A DNA stretch of 13,200 nt, taken from contig JAKAXS010000030.1 of the NCBI GenBank assembly GCA_021816505.1, positions 1 to 13,200 on the forward strand, in the 5' to 3' direction. Under the pieces are notes generated by a model that saw nothing but the letters and a program-made list of their open reading frames with translations, had not been told where the DNA came from and did no database searches. The first letter of the stretch is position 1. Each line of letters starts with the position of its first letter. The translations under genes and the position numbers were made by a program. Source of the stretch: Pseudomonadota bacterium (GTDB lineage: Bacteria > Pseudomonadota > Alphaproteobacteria > Rhizobiales > Hyphomicrobiaceae). This document shows, in pieces, positions 1 through 6,643 of the stretch.

Positions 1-241
1 ACGCTTGGCTAACGAAATGGAAATTTCGGAGCCCGCGCGAGATAACCGGTTTAAAAACAGAGTGTTCGGGAAATAGAGCATTTTCTGCCGGCGGCTAAAC
101 TTTCACGCCGAAGTTGCAGGTAAATCCCTCAGCCTAAACTCGATCCGTTTACTGTTTATCATAAAATCCATCTTAATTGTTCGCGTGTAACGTGCGGAGA
201 AATCGTGCCTTTCAAGGCCGCGAGCTGACTAGGTTTTTAGT
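1..241. other. Non-coding leader upstream of the secretion operon
   Basis: I see no gene in these 241 bases. They are clearly more AT-rich than the following genes, most of all around 140-185, which suits a promoter region for the ABC operon that starts at 242. No convincing sigma-70 or EcfG promoter can be picked by eye. Two copies of a motif ending in TAAACT lie at 93-101 and 132-140. The 13-mer GCATTTTCTGCCG at 78-90 recurs in inverted orientation beyond the operon (see findings). Confidence 0.5.
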
Positions 242-1945
242 ATGACGTATGAGCAACAAAAGCGTACCGGTTCGAGGCGGCAGGTTTTCTGGCTGCTTTT
301 GTCGACGTGCCGCGACCTGCCCGCCAGCGTTGTCGTCGCGTCGATCCTGATCAACGTCCTGTCGCTCATCATGCCGCTGGCGGTGATGCAGGTTTACGAT
401 CGCGTCGTGCCGCGGCAGGCGCTCGAAACGCTTTCAAGCCTTCTCTTTATTGTCGCTGGCGTCGTCGTCCTCGAAGCCCTGCTGCGCATCGCACGCTCCT
501 ATATCGTCACGTGGTCGGCGACGCGCCTGGCGTGGCAATCGTTTCGCGAAATGCTGACCCGGCTCATGAACGCGCCCGAGACAGGCGAACGGGAATCCGC
601 CAGCAGAACGCTGGACCGGGTCCACGCGTTGATGACGTTCTCCGAATGGCACGGCAGCCCCTCCCGATTGGTTCTGATCGACGTGCCGTTCATCGTGCTC
701 TTCCTGGGCCTGGCTGCGGTGACTGGCGGATGGCTCGCGGTCGTCCCTGTGATCCTTTTCGCGGCGCTAGGCGCGGCCGCCCTGCGGCGCGGTGAGGCAA
801 TGCGGCAGGCGTCGGCCGAGCGCGCCAGCGAAGACATGAAGATCCGCGATTTTCTCACGGAGACCTTGGTCGGCCTAACGACCGTTAAGGCCAGCGCGAT
901 GGAAGCCCAGATGCTGCGCCGCTTCGAGCGCATGCAGGAGGCCCTGGCCCGGCAATCCGCTCGCATCGTCAGATTGAGCGAAGAAGCGCAGGCCTTCGCC
1001 GGGCTCCTCTCCAATCTCACGCAGATGGTGACCGTGACCGTCGGCGCGGTATTCGTCATCAACGGGTCCCTGTCGGTCGGCACGCTCGCCTGCAGCGTCA
1101 TGCTGACCGGACGCGCCGTTCAACCCTTGCTGCGATGCGTTTCAGTCTGGAACGAACTGCAGACCGTCGCCGTCGGCCTGGACAAGGCGGAACCACTACT
1201 CAAACTTCCGCCGGTGAAGGCAACGAAGAGCACGGAGCGCCTGGAAGGTCCGCTCGCCGTTACCCTGACGAACATTTCCATCGAGAACCGCGAAGGCGCT
1301 CCCCTCCTGACCGACGTGTCGTTGCACGTGCCCGCCGGCTCGGCCATCGCCTTCATGGGGGCCGACGGAAGCGGCAAGTCAACGCTGGGCGAACTCATGT
1401 CGGGCCGCCGCCTGCCGGTGGCGGGCGACGTTCTGATCAACGAGCGGTCCTTCGCCGAATTGGGCGACCGTTTGCGTGGGGGTATCGTCACGGTCCGCGC
1501 CAGCAACACGTCGGTGCGCGGCACGATCCTGGAAAACATCACCATGTTCCGCCGCGGCAACGAGCTGCTGTTCGCCAAGGAGGCGGCGCGGCTCATCGGT
1601 CTTGAGGCCGACATCCATCGCCTTCCCCTCGGCTACGATACGCCCCTGTTGGATGGCGTCTCGGCCGAACTGCCACCCGGCTTCATTCAACGCATCGCCA
1701 TCGCCCGCGCCATCGCGCGGCGGCCGGGCCTGCTCATTCTGGATGAGGCGAACCTGGGCATCGATATGCGCGCAGATCAGCTTCTGGGCCGCGGCCTGCA
1801 GCGGTTGCGCGGCTACACGACCCTCGTCTTGATCACCAACAGGCCGTCGTTCGCGCGTCTGGCAGACCAGATCTACCGCACGGAGAACGCGCAACTGGTG
1901 CCAGCCCTTCAGCAGCAGCCTGCAGCATCCGGAGCCGTGGCATGA
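242..1945 (+). CDS. Type I secretion ABC transporter permease/ATPase, degenerate NBD (first subunit)
   Basis: An ABC exporter half-transporter of 567 residues: an N-terminal six-helix membrane domain (about residues 25-310, with the family-typical MQVYDRVVP after the first helix) fused to a nucleotide-binding domain (about 335-560). It lacks a C39-like N-terminus. Seen in the NBD: Walker A GADGSGKST at 373-381 and Walker B LILDE ending in D501-E502. The Q-loop glutamine position reads alanine (about 420), the LSGGQ signature reads LPPGF (477-481), and the H-loop histidine is N533. It therefore probably binds ATP but hydrolyses it poorly. Its stop overlaps the next start (ATGA), so translation is coupled and a heterodimer with the second ABC protein is the natural inference. 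The ATG at 242 has only a weak AGG ahead, but it is needed to include the first membrane helix. The substrate is unknown; adhesin, RTX protein or protease export is the usual role of this family. Confidence 0.9.
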   Translation: MTYEQQKRTGSRRQVFWLLLSTCRDLPASVVVASILINVLSLIMPLAVMQVYDRVVPRQALETLSSLLFIVAGVVVLEALLRIARSYIVTWSATRLAWQSFREMLTRLMNAPETGERESASRTLDRVHALMTFSEWHGSPSRLVLIDVPFIVLFLGLAAVTGGWLAVVPVILFAALGAAALRRGEAMRQASAERASEDMKIRDFLTETLVGLTTVKASAMEAQMLRRFERMQEALARQSARIVRLSEEAQAFAGLLSNLTQMVTVTVGAVFVINGSLSVGTLACSVMLTGRAVQPLLRCVSVWNELQTVAVGLDKAEPLLKLPPVKATKSTERLEGPLAVTLTNISIENREGAPLLTDVSLHVPAGSAIAFMGADGSGKSTLGELMSGRRLPVAGDVLINERSFAELGDRLRGGIVTVRASNTSVRGTILENITMFRRGNELLFAKEAARLIGLEADIHRLPLGYDTPLLDGVSAELPPGFIQRIAIARAIARRPGLLILDEANLGIDMRADQLLGRGLQRLRGYTTLVLITNRPSFARLADQIYRTENAQLVPALQQQPAASGAVA

Positions 1946-4137
1946 ACGGAGCGCCGCAAAGCACTTATCAAGCCAGTGAGCATCCGGTCTTGGCCGCGCA
2001 GCGGCGGATCGAAGAAAGCTTCGATCGCCGCGAGAAGACCACGCAAGGATTGCCGAGCAGCGGCCTGGTGAGCCTGGTCGTGCCGATACTCGAGACCGTC
2101 GGTTGGCGGGGACTGCCGCGGCAGATCGCAGAGGCGTTGCCGCACGATACGCCCCTCGACGATATCGAACCGCTTCGCGGCGTTCTCAGCCGCCTGGGCG
2201 TCGACACACCCTATACGCCCATCGCGCCGCGCCAGATCAAGCAGAAGCACTGCCCGTGCCTCATCGTTCGGCGCAATGGCACGGTACTATTCGTCGAGCG
2301 CGCGGAGCCCGATGGAAGCCTGCGCCTGTACGATCCCGAAAAGGGGCACTGGCGGCGCGTCAAGGTCAGGGACGACAGCGGCACGGTCAGACTTGTTCGG
2401 CTCGCCGATATGGCGCGCCGGCAAGAGGCGACGCAGCGCGACGGCCTAGTCTGGCCGGTCCTGCGCACGTTCGGCAATGAGATGAAGGTTGTCTTCTGGC
2501 AGAGCTGCTTCATCAGCGTGCTCGGCATCGCCGTCTCGCTCTACGTGATGTACGTCTACGACAAAGCCATCGGCACCTCGTCGCTCGACACCCTCTTCAT
2601 GCTGGCGGCTTGCGCCGTCGCCGCGCTCTGGCTGGAAATGAAGTTGCGAGAGCGGCGCGCGAAAATCATCGGCCGCATCTGTGCCCGGTTCGACGCAATC
2701 GTTGCAACCAATTCATTGAAAAGCGTCCTCGGCCTTCCGCTCGCAATGAGTGAGTCCGCCCCGCTCGGCGCGCAGCTCGCGCGCTTCAAGCAGTTCGAAG
2801 TCGGACGCGAATTGTTCGGCGGCAGCTTGGCGACCTCCCTCGTCGACTTGCCGTTTACGCTCGTGTTCTTCGCCCTGATCTTCGCGCTCGGGGGATACAT
2901 CGGGTTCGTACCCGTAGCACTGGCCATCGCCCTCGCAGTGATCGGGCTGATCACGGATCCCGTAGCTGCAAAACAGCAAACGGACATGGGCGAGTGGAAG
3001 AACAAGTCCGATGCCGCGCTGGTCGAGATCATGACGCGCATGCAAACGATCAAGGACGACAACGCTGAGGACATTTGGCTGACGCGGGCGAGCGAGCAGT
3101 ACCAGCACTATCTCGTCAGTCGTTTCAAAAGCATTCAGACTGGCGTGACGCTGCAGACAGTGGCCCAGGCGCTGGTGTCGATTTCAGGCGTCGCCGTGCT
3201 GGCCATCGGCGCCGTGGAGGTCATGAGCGGTTTGCTTTCCATCGGCGCTCTGATTGCGATCATGGCCGTCGTCTGGCGTGTCTTGGGGCCCATCCAAACG
3301 GTCTTTCTCTCCCTCAACCGTTTGAAGACCATGGCCCGCACCGTCCGCCAGATCGAACAGCTCATGAAGATCAAGCCGGAGCGTCCGCTCGAACGCAGCA
3401 CGCTGGGCGAGCAGCATCTGCGCGGAGCCATCTCGCTGACCCACGCCTGCCTGCGCTACGGAAATCGGCCGGAGCTGGCGCTGAAGGCCGTCTCGCTGGA
3501 TATCGAGCCCGGAGAATTCATCGCGGTGGCTGGCCACAGCGGCTCCGGAAAGTCCAGCCTGCTGAAATCCATGCTCGGGCTTTACCCGCTTCTGAGCGGC
3601 AGCGTCCGCCTGGACGACGAGGACATTCGCCAGCTCGATCCGATCGAGACCCGGCAGAGCATCGCCTATCTGCCACAAGAGCCGGCGATGTTTTTTGGAA
3701 CGGTGGCGCAGAACCTGCGCCTGGTCGCCCCGGATGCATCGCAAGCGGAACTCGCAAACGCCCTGATGGCGGTTGGGATCGGATCTGATCAGTCGGTGCT
3801 CGGCAACGGACTGCAACAAAAGATCTCCGGGATGAACATGGGCGAGCGCAGTCTCACCCAGCGCATCGCGCTCGCCCGGATTTTCCTCCGCCCGGCACCT
3901 ATTCTGCTGCTCGACGAACCCGGGTCGCAACTCGACCAGAAGGGCGACGAGGCGTTCATGGCATCGATTGCCGCGCTCAAAGGGCGCTGCACCATCGTCA
4001 TGGTGTCGGAGCGGCCAAGCCACCTGCGACTGGCCGACCGCGTCGTCGTCATGCAGGACGGCCAGATTGCAGCCCAAGGCAAACCCAGCGAGATCATCCC
4101 CGCACTGCTGGCGCAAGCCACCCGTGGCGTGGCGTAA
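1942..4137 (+). CDS. Type I secretion ABC transporter with C39-like domain, LapB/HlyB-like (second subunit)
   Basis: 731 residues in three parts: an N-terminal domain resembling a C39 peptidase (about 30-155), a six-helix ABC membrane domain (about 175-450) and an NBD (about 490-725). The N-domain has no Asp-Cys catalytic pair where active bacteriocin peptidases carry it; its only cysteines are in HCPC near residue 103. It therefore fits the non-proteolytic C39-like domain that docks unfolded substrates in HlyB/LapB-type exporters. NBD as seen: Walker A GHSGSGKSS (531-539), Q-loop Q579, Walker B with D658-E659, D-loop SQLD intact. The signature region reads MGERSLTQR (633-641) instead of LSGGQRQR, and the H-loop position is E690 rather than His. 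The A-loop tyrosine (LRYGN) is kept, so this is the better-preserved ATP site. It starts within the stop of the first ABC gene and is followed after 11 bases by the HlyD gene. Membership of a type I system is near certain; the substrate cannot be told. Confidence 0.92.
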   Translation: MNGAPQSTYQASEHPVLAAQRRIEESFDRREKTTQGLPSSGLVSLVVPILETVGWRGLPRQIAEALPHDTPLDDIEPLRGVLSRLGVDTPYTPIAPRQIKQKHCPCLIVRRNGTVLFVERAEPDGSLRLYDPEKGHWRRVKVRDDSGTVRLVRLADMARRQEATQRDGLVWPVLRTFGNEMKVVFWQSCFISVLGIAVSLYVMYVYDKAIGTSSLDTLFMLAACAVAALWLEMKLRERRAKIIGRICARFDAIVATNSLKSVLGLPLAMSESAPLGAQLARFKQFEVGRELFGGSLATSLVDLPFTLVFFALIFALGGYIGFVPVALAIALAVIGLITDPVAAKQQTDMGEWKNKSDAALVEIMTRMQTIKDDNAEDIWLTRASEQYQHYLVSRFKSIQTGVTLQTVAQALVSISGVAVLAIGAVEVMSGLLSIGALIAIMAVVWRVLGPIQTVFLSLNRLKTMARTVRQIEQLMKIKPERPLERSTLGEQHLRGAISLTHACLRYGNRPELALKAVSLDIEPGEFIAVAGHSGSGKSSLLKSMLGLYPLLSGSVRLDDEDIRQLDPIETRQSIAYLPQEPAMFFGTVAQNLRLVAPDASQAELANALMAVGIGSDQSVLGNGLQQKISGMNMGERSLTQRIALARIFLRPAPILLLDEPGSQLDQKGDEAFMASIAALKGRCTIVMVSERPSHLRLADRVVVMQDGQIAAQGKPSEIIPALLAQATRGVA

Positions 4138-4148
4138 GGAGACGACAA

Positions 4149-5480
4149 ATGCACCTTCGCAAATGGATCGGCAGCGGCCAGCCCAATGAAGCGCCGGAGT
4201 ATCTCGCTCTCCCGCTCGAGCTTGAGGACGGACGGCCGTCGCACCTCTACGGGCGCATGATGCGCTATTGCATCCTGGGTGCAGTGGCTGCCGGCGCGTG
4301 GGCATGGCTGACGCCTGTACGCGAACTCGCCATCGCGCCCGGTCAAATCACACCCAAGGGCGACGTTCGCTCCGTTCAGCATCTGGAAGGCGGCGTCGTA
4401 TCGGCGGTTCGCGCGACGGCAGGCGGCAAGGTCCGCAAGGGCGATCCCCTCGTCGTATTGTCGGATCAGCAATCGGCCAACGAGTTGCGCCAGTATCAGG
4501 TTCGCGGCACCGCGCTCGCCATGCAGAAGCAGCAGATCACCGCGCTCCTGCAGTCCACCGATCTCGATCTCAAAGGCGCGACCGCGGTGTTTGCGTCGCT
4601 CGCGCACGCTCAGCAAGGCGTGTTCGCTGCCCGCCTTCAGGCGCGCCTGGACGAAACCAAGACACTCCAGGCCCGTGTCGATCAGCGGCGATCGGAGATC
4701 GCAGCCACGTCGAAAGAGATCGAAAGCTACAAGCGTGTCGTCGAGATCCAGCAGGAATACCTGGATACCCGCACCACGCTCTATCAAAAAGGCTTGGCCA
4801 CGCGGAAGGACTTCCTCTCGGGCCAAGTGGCAATGGAGCAAGCCAAGACACAGCAGGTGACCGCGGAAGGCCGTCTGTCATCGTTGAACGAGCAGCTGAA
4901 CGAGGCCTCCGGCCAATTGCAGGCGGCCGAGACGGCGGCACGCAAGCTATGGTCCGAAGAACTCGCTCGCGTCGAAGCTGATCACGGTGAAACGCTGCAA
5001 TCGATCGCCAAGCTGCAGGATCGGGTGGAGCGTCTGACGGTTCGTTCCCCCGTCGAGGGCGTGGTGCAGTTCGTCCTGCCGCGTTCTTCAGGCGAAGTCG
5101 TAAAGCCTGGCGACACCATCGCCAGCATCGTACCGACCGAAGCGTCCCTGCTGGCCGAAGTGGAGGTTCGCGCCGACGACGTGGGGCACGTCAAACCCGG
5201 CAACAAGGCCGACGTCAAAGTCTCGACCTTCGATCCGTCGGTCTACGGCAAACTGCGCGGCGAGGTCGTGGACGTCTCAGCCTCGTCGTTCCAGAGACAA
5301 AACGGCGAGTATTACTTCAAGGCCAAGATCGCTCTGGACGATCCCCGGCTCAGCGGCCATCTGCCCGTCTCGGCCGGCATGGTCGTCTCCGCCGAAATCG
5401 TCACCGGCGCCAAATCCTTCGCGCAGTATCTGCTGAAACCCGTCTACAAAACCTTCGGCCCCGCGTTCTCGGAGAAGTGA
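4149..5480 (+). CDS. HlyD-family membrane fusion protein of a type I secretion system
   Basis: The 443-residue periplasmic adaptor that links the two ABC subunits to an outer-membrane TolC-type channel. Seen: a short cytoplasmic N-terminus, one membrane helix at about residues 37-57, then the HlyD pattern of a first half-lipoyl segment (VQHLEGGVVSAVRATAGGKV with KGDPLVVL). A long coiled-coil hairpin rich in Gln, Glu, Lys and Arg follows (about 110-285). The second lipoyl half comes next (VRSPVEGVVQFVLPRSSGEVVKPGDTI), and a beta-barrel domain ends the protein. Length is usual for HlyD/LapC/PrtE proteins. A strong Shine-Dalgarno AAGGAG sits 7 bases before the ATG, partly inside the end of the upstream ABC gene. 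It closes the operon; no TolC gene follows, so the outer-membrane channel must be encoded elsewhere. Confidence 0.93.
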   Translation: MHLRKWIGSGQPNEAPEYLALPLELEDGRPSHLYGRMMRYCILGAVAAGAWAWLTPVRELAIAPGQITPKGDVRSVQHLEGGVVSAVRATAGGKVRKGDPLVVLSDQQSANELRQYQVRGTALAMQKQQITALLQSTDLDLKGATAVFASLAHAQQGVFAARLQARLDETKTLQARVDQRRSEIAATSKEIESYKRVVEIQQEYLDTRTTLYQKGLATRKDFLSGQVAMEQAKTQQVTAEGRLSSLNEQLNEASGQLQAAETAARKLWSEELARVEADHGETLQSIAKLQDRVERLTVRSPVEGVVQFVLPRSSGEVVKPGDTIASIVPTEASLLAEVEVRADDVGHVKPGNKADVKVSTFDPSVYGKLRGEVVDVSASSFQRQNGEYYFKAKIALDDPRLSGHLPVSAGMVVSAEIVTGAKSFAQYLLKPVYKTFGPAFSEK

Positions 5481-5496
5481 TGGCCGCGATAGAGCA

Positions 5497-5547
5497 CCGT
5501 GAGTAGTTCAGTGCTCACGGGGCCCTCCTTCCGCCCTTGCGAGGGCC
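5497..5547. terminator. Two adjacent hairpins at the 3' end of the secretion operon
   Basis: First hairpin: CCGTGAG (5497-5503) pairs with CTCACGG (5514-5520). Second hairpin: GGCCCTC (5521-5527) pairs with GAGGGCC (5541-5547). They lie just after the HlyD stop and overlap the 3' end of the convergent small gene. Neither is followed by a T-run on either strand, so they are not classical intrinsic terminators; a role in ending or protecting converging transcripts is a guess. Confidence 0.3.
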
Positions 5548-5735
5548 GTGAGGTCGCGTTTCGATAGCTCTTTATTGTCGGCGTCGAAAACGCGGACGTT
5601 TTTGGCGGGGAGCAGAGTTTGACCCGAAACGATTTCCAGCGCGTGCTCGGCCGTCGTCTTGATCTCGAGGGTACTCTGGGCGTTCAGCGGGATCACGACG
5701 GTGCAAGACGGTGGCCGCATTCCTTTAGAACGCAT
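5508..5735 (-). CDS. Small hypothetical protein
   Basis: I do not recognise this protein. The frame is open from a GTG at 5756 (82 residues), with ATG codons at 5735 (75 residues) and 5720 (70 residues). From the codons at 5720 onward third positions are GC-rich like the neighbours, whereas the first dozen codons are not, so one of the internal ATGs is more likely. The 5735 start has a weak GAG seven bases ahead. The 5720 start has AAAGGA directly abutting it, which is too close. The body (CTVVIPLNAQSTLEIKTT, then VRVFDADNKELSKRDLTALA) looks like a compact soluble beta-rich domain with a charged C-terminal helix. There is no signal peptide, membrane helix or double-glycine leader. It converges on the secretion operon; no link between them is shown by the sequence. 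Confidence 0.55.
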   Translation of the reverse strand: MRSKGMRPPSCTVVIPLNAQSTLEIKTTAEHALEIVSGQTLLPAKNVRVFDADNKELSKRDLTALARAEGGPREH

Positions 5736-5756
5736 CAGAATTCTCAGTTGCTTCAC

Positions 5757-5939
5757 GTGGTCATCTGAAAATACGTGATGCGACGAGAATTTCTATAGTT
5801 TAGCTTATTTGAACATTGATTATTTACTAATTGTTTTGAGGCGTAAACTGTTATTCAGATGACGACTTTATGGAATTTATCGTCGGCAGAAAATGCCGGC
5901 ACGCAGTGTCTGCGCACTCTAAGTTCCGGATAACAAATC
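5757..5939. other. AT-rich non-coding stretch
   Basis: I see no gene here. The stretch is markedly AT-rich in a GC-rich window. It contains a 10-bp inverted repeat GTCATCTGAA (5760-5769) / TTCAGATGAC (5854-5863), two copies of the TAAACT-type motif (5841-5849 plus strand, 5797-5805 minus strand) and a small hairpin CGGCA-GAAAA-TGCCG (5884-5898). It probably holds the promoter of the small minus-strand gene, but no clear -35/-10 pair stands out. Confidence 0.4.
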
Positions 5940-5969
5940 AAAAGGCGCCCGGCTGACAAGCCGAGCGCC
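5940..5969 (-). terminator. Rho-independent terminator of the Ala-rich membrane protein gene
   Basis: Read on the minus strand: GGCGCTCGGCT, loop TGTC, AGCCGGGCGCC, then TTTT. This is an 11-bp stem with one G-T wobble and a short T-tract, placed 16 bases after the stop codon of the minus-strand gene ending at 5986. Confidence 0.85.
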
Positions 5970-5985
5970 CTCGCCGAAACGTCTG

Positions 5986-6426
5986 TTATTGCGCTGCCGG
6001 AGCGTTCTGCGGCGTCTGCTCGACTGGTGCCGAAGAGCCGCCATCCTTGTTCACATCAGGCGCTGCCTGTTCCGCGGCCGGTGCCGCTGTCCCTGCTTCC
6101 CCAGTGCTGGCTCCCGTCGTCGCCGCCGGTTCTGCATCCGGCTGCGCTGGCGCTTCAGCTGCCTTTTCGGCAACGGGCGCCGTAGCCGCGCTATCGGTGC
6201 CTGCCGGCTGGCTTTCCTTGGGTGCTTCAGCAGAAGCGGCCGGCGGAGCGCCTTCTGCAGCGGTTTTCTCACCGCCGGAGCTTCCGGTATTCAGCGCGCC
6301 GGAAAAAGCGATGCCCACGACAAGCGCTGCAACGGCGATAATGGAAACAGCATACGTGGTCGAAGCGTAGTCGGACGGCGGTTCGCGACGAATGACGACG
6401 TCGCTAGAGGACGATGGGTGGTCCAT
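5986..6426 (-). CDS. Single-pass membrane protein with Ala/Pro/Glu-rich tail, function unknown
   Basis: 146 residues. A polar cytoplasmic N-terminus of about 24 residues (with RREPP before the helix) is followed by one hydrophobic helix (about 25-45). The remaining 100 residues are low-complexity Ala, Pro, Glu, Gln, Thr and Ser without cysteines, predicted disordered and probably in the periplasm. No catalytic or binding motif is visible and I cannot name a family. The ATG at 6426 has a good Shine-Dalgarno (GAGGAG, eight bases ahead). The gene is divergent from another small gene of the same architecture, and a near-consensus EcfG-type promoter lies about 40 bases upstream (6467-6492), suggesting general-stress control. 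A clear hairpin terminator follows it. The protein could span or stiffen the periplasm, or act as a proline-rich linker, but this is inference only. Confidence 0.75.
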   Translation of the reverse strand: MDHPSSSSDVVIRREPPSDYASTTYAVSIIAVAALVVGIAFSGALNTGSSGGEKTAAEGAPPAASAEAPKESQPAGTDSAATAPVAEKAAEAPAQPDAEPAATTGASTGEAGTAAPAAEQAAPDVNKDGGSSAPVEQTPQNAPAAQ

Positions 6427-6466
6427 GACGATGACTCCTCGGTCATGAGTTAATCAGCGGCATCGA

Positions 6467-6492
6467 AACCATCCAGAGAACGCAACTGTTCC
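6467..6492 (-). promoter_or_regulatory. Near-consensus EcfG-type promoter (leftward)
   Basis: On the minus strand GGAAC (6492-6488) is followed after 17 bases by GGTT (6470-6467). The alphaproteobacterial EcfG consensus is GGAAC-N16-17-CGTT, so one -10 base differs. The predicted start is near 6460, giving a leader of about 33 bases for the gene starting at 6426. Confidence 0.5.
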
Positions 6493-6560
6493 GCGGATCT
6501 TGTTGAACCGAACCTGTACTAAAGATCGCGGCGTGCGTTTACCCTCGGACGCTACTCACC

Positions 6561-6585
6561 GGAACTCATCCCGGACGCGGCCGTT
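6561..6585 (+). promoter_or_regulatory. Consensus EcfG general-stress promoter (rightward)
   Basis: GGAAC at 6561-6565, a 16-base spacer, then CGTT at 6582-6585: an exact match to the promoter recognised by the alphaproteobacterial general stress sigma factor EcfG. A transcript starting near 6592 would have a leader of about 50 bases before the ATG at 6644. Confidence 0.8.
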
Positions 6586-6643
6586 ATAGCTCCGAGCTGC
6601 GTACCATCTTGCGTGATCGACGCAGCGCAAAATGGAGGAAACA

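Noticed and set aside
206..218. GCCTT-TC-AAGGC as a leader hairpin before the first ABC gene
   Set aside because: A two-base loop does not allow a stable hairpin of this size; it is more likely a chance palindrome.
2030..2410. Active C39 bacteriocin-processing peptidase in the second ABC protein
   Set aside because: There is no Asp-Cys catalytic pair near the N-terminus and no double-glycine leader peptide gene nearby.
3184..4841. Long open frames on the minus strand opposite the second ABC gene and the HlyD gene
   Set aside because: They are antisense to clearly conserved genes and have biased compositions rich in Arg, Ala and Gly without recognisable domains, as expected from high-GC codon use.
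5508..5756. The small minus-strand protein as substrate of the exporter
   Set aside because: It has no double-glycine leader, no RTX repeats and no C-terminal secretion-like tail, and it lies on the opposite strand.
5882..5900. The hairpin CGGCA-GAAAA-TGCCG as a terminator
   Set aside because: No T-run follows on either strand, and it lies 400 bases past the HlyD stop.
6488..6565. CRISPR-like or tandem repeats in the divergent intergenic region
   Set aside because: The GGAAC/GTTCC blocks are promoter elements in opposite orientation; there is no regular spacing or third copy.
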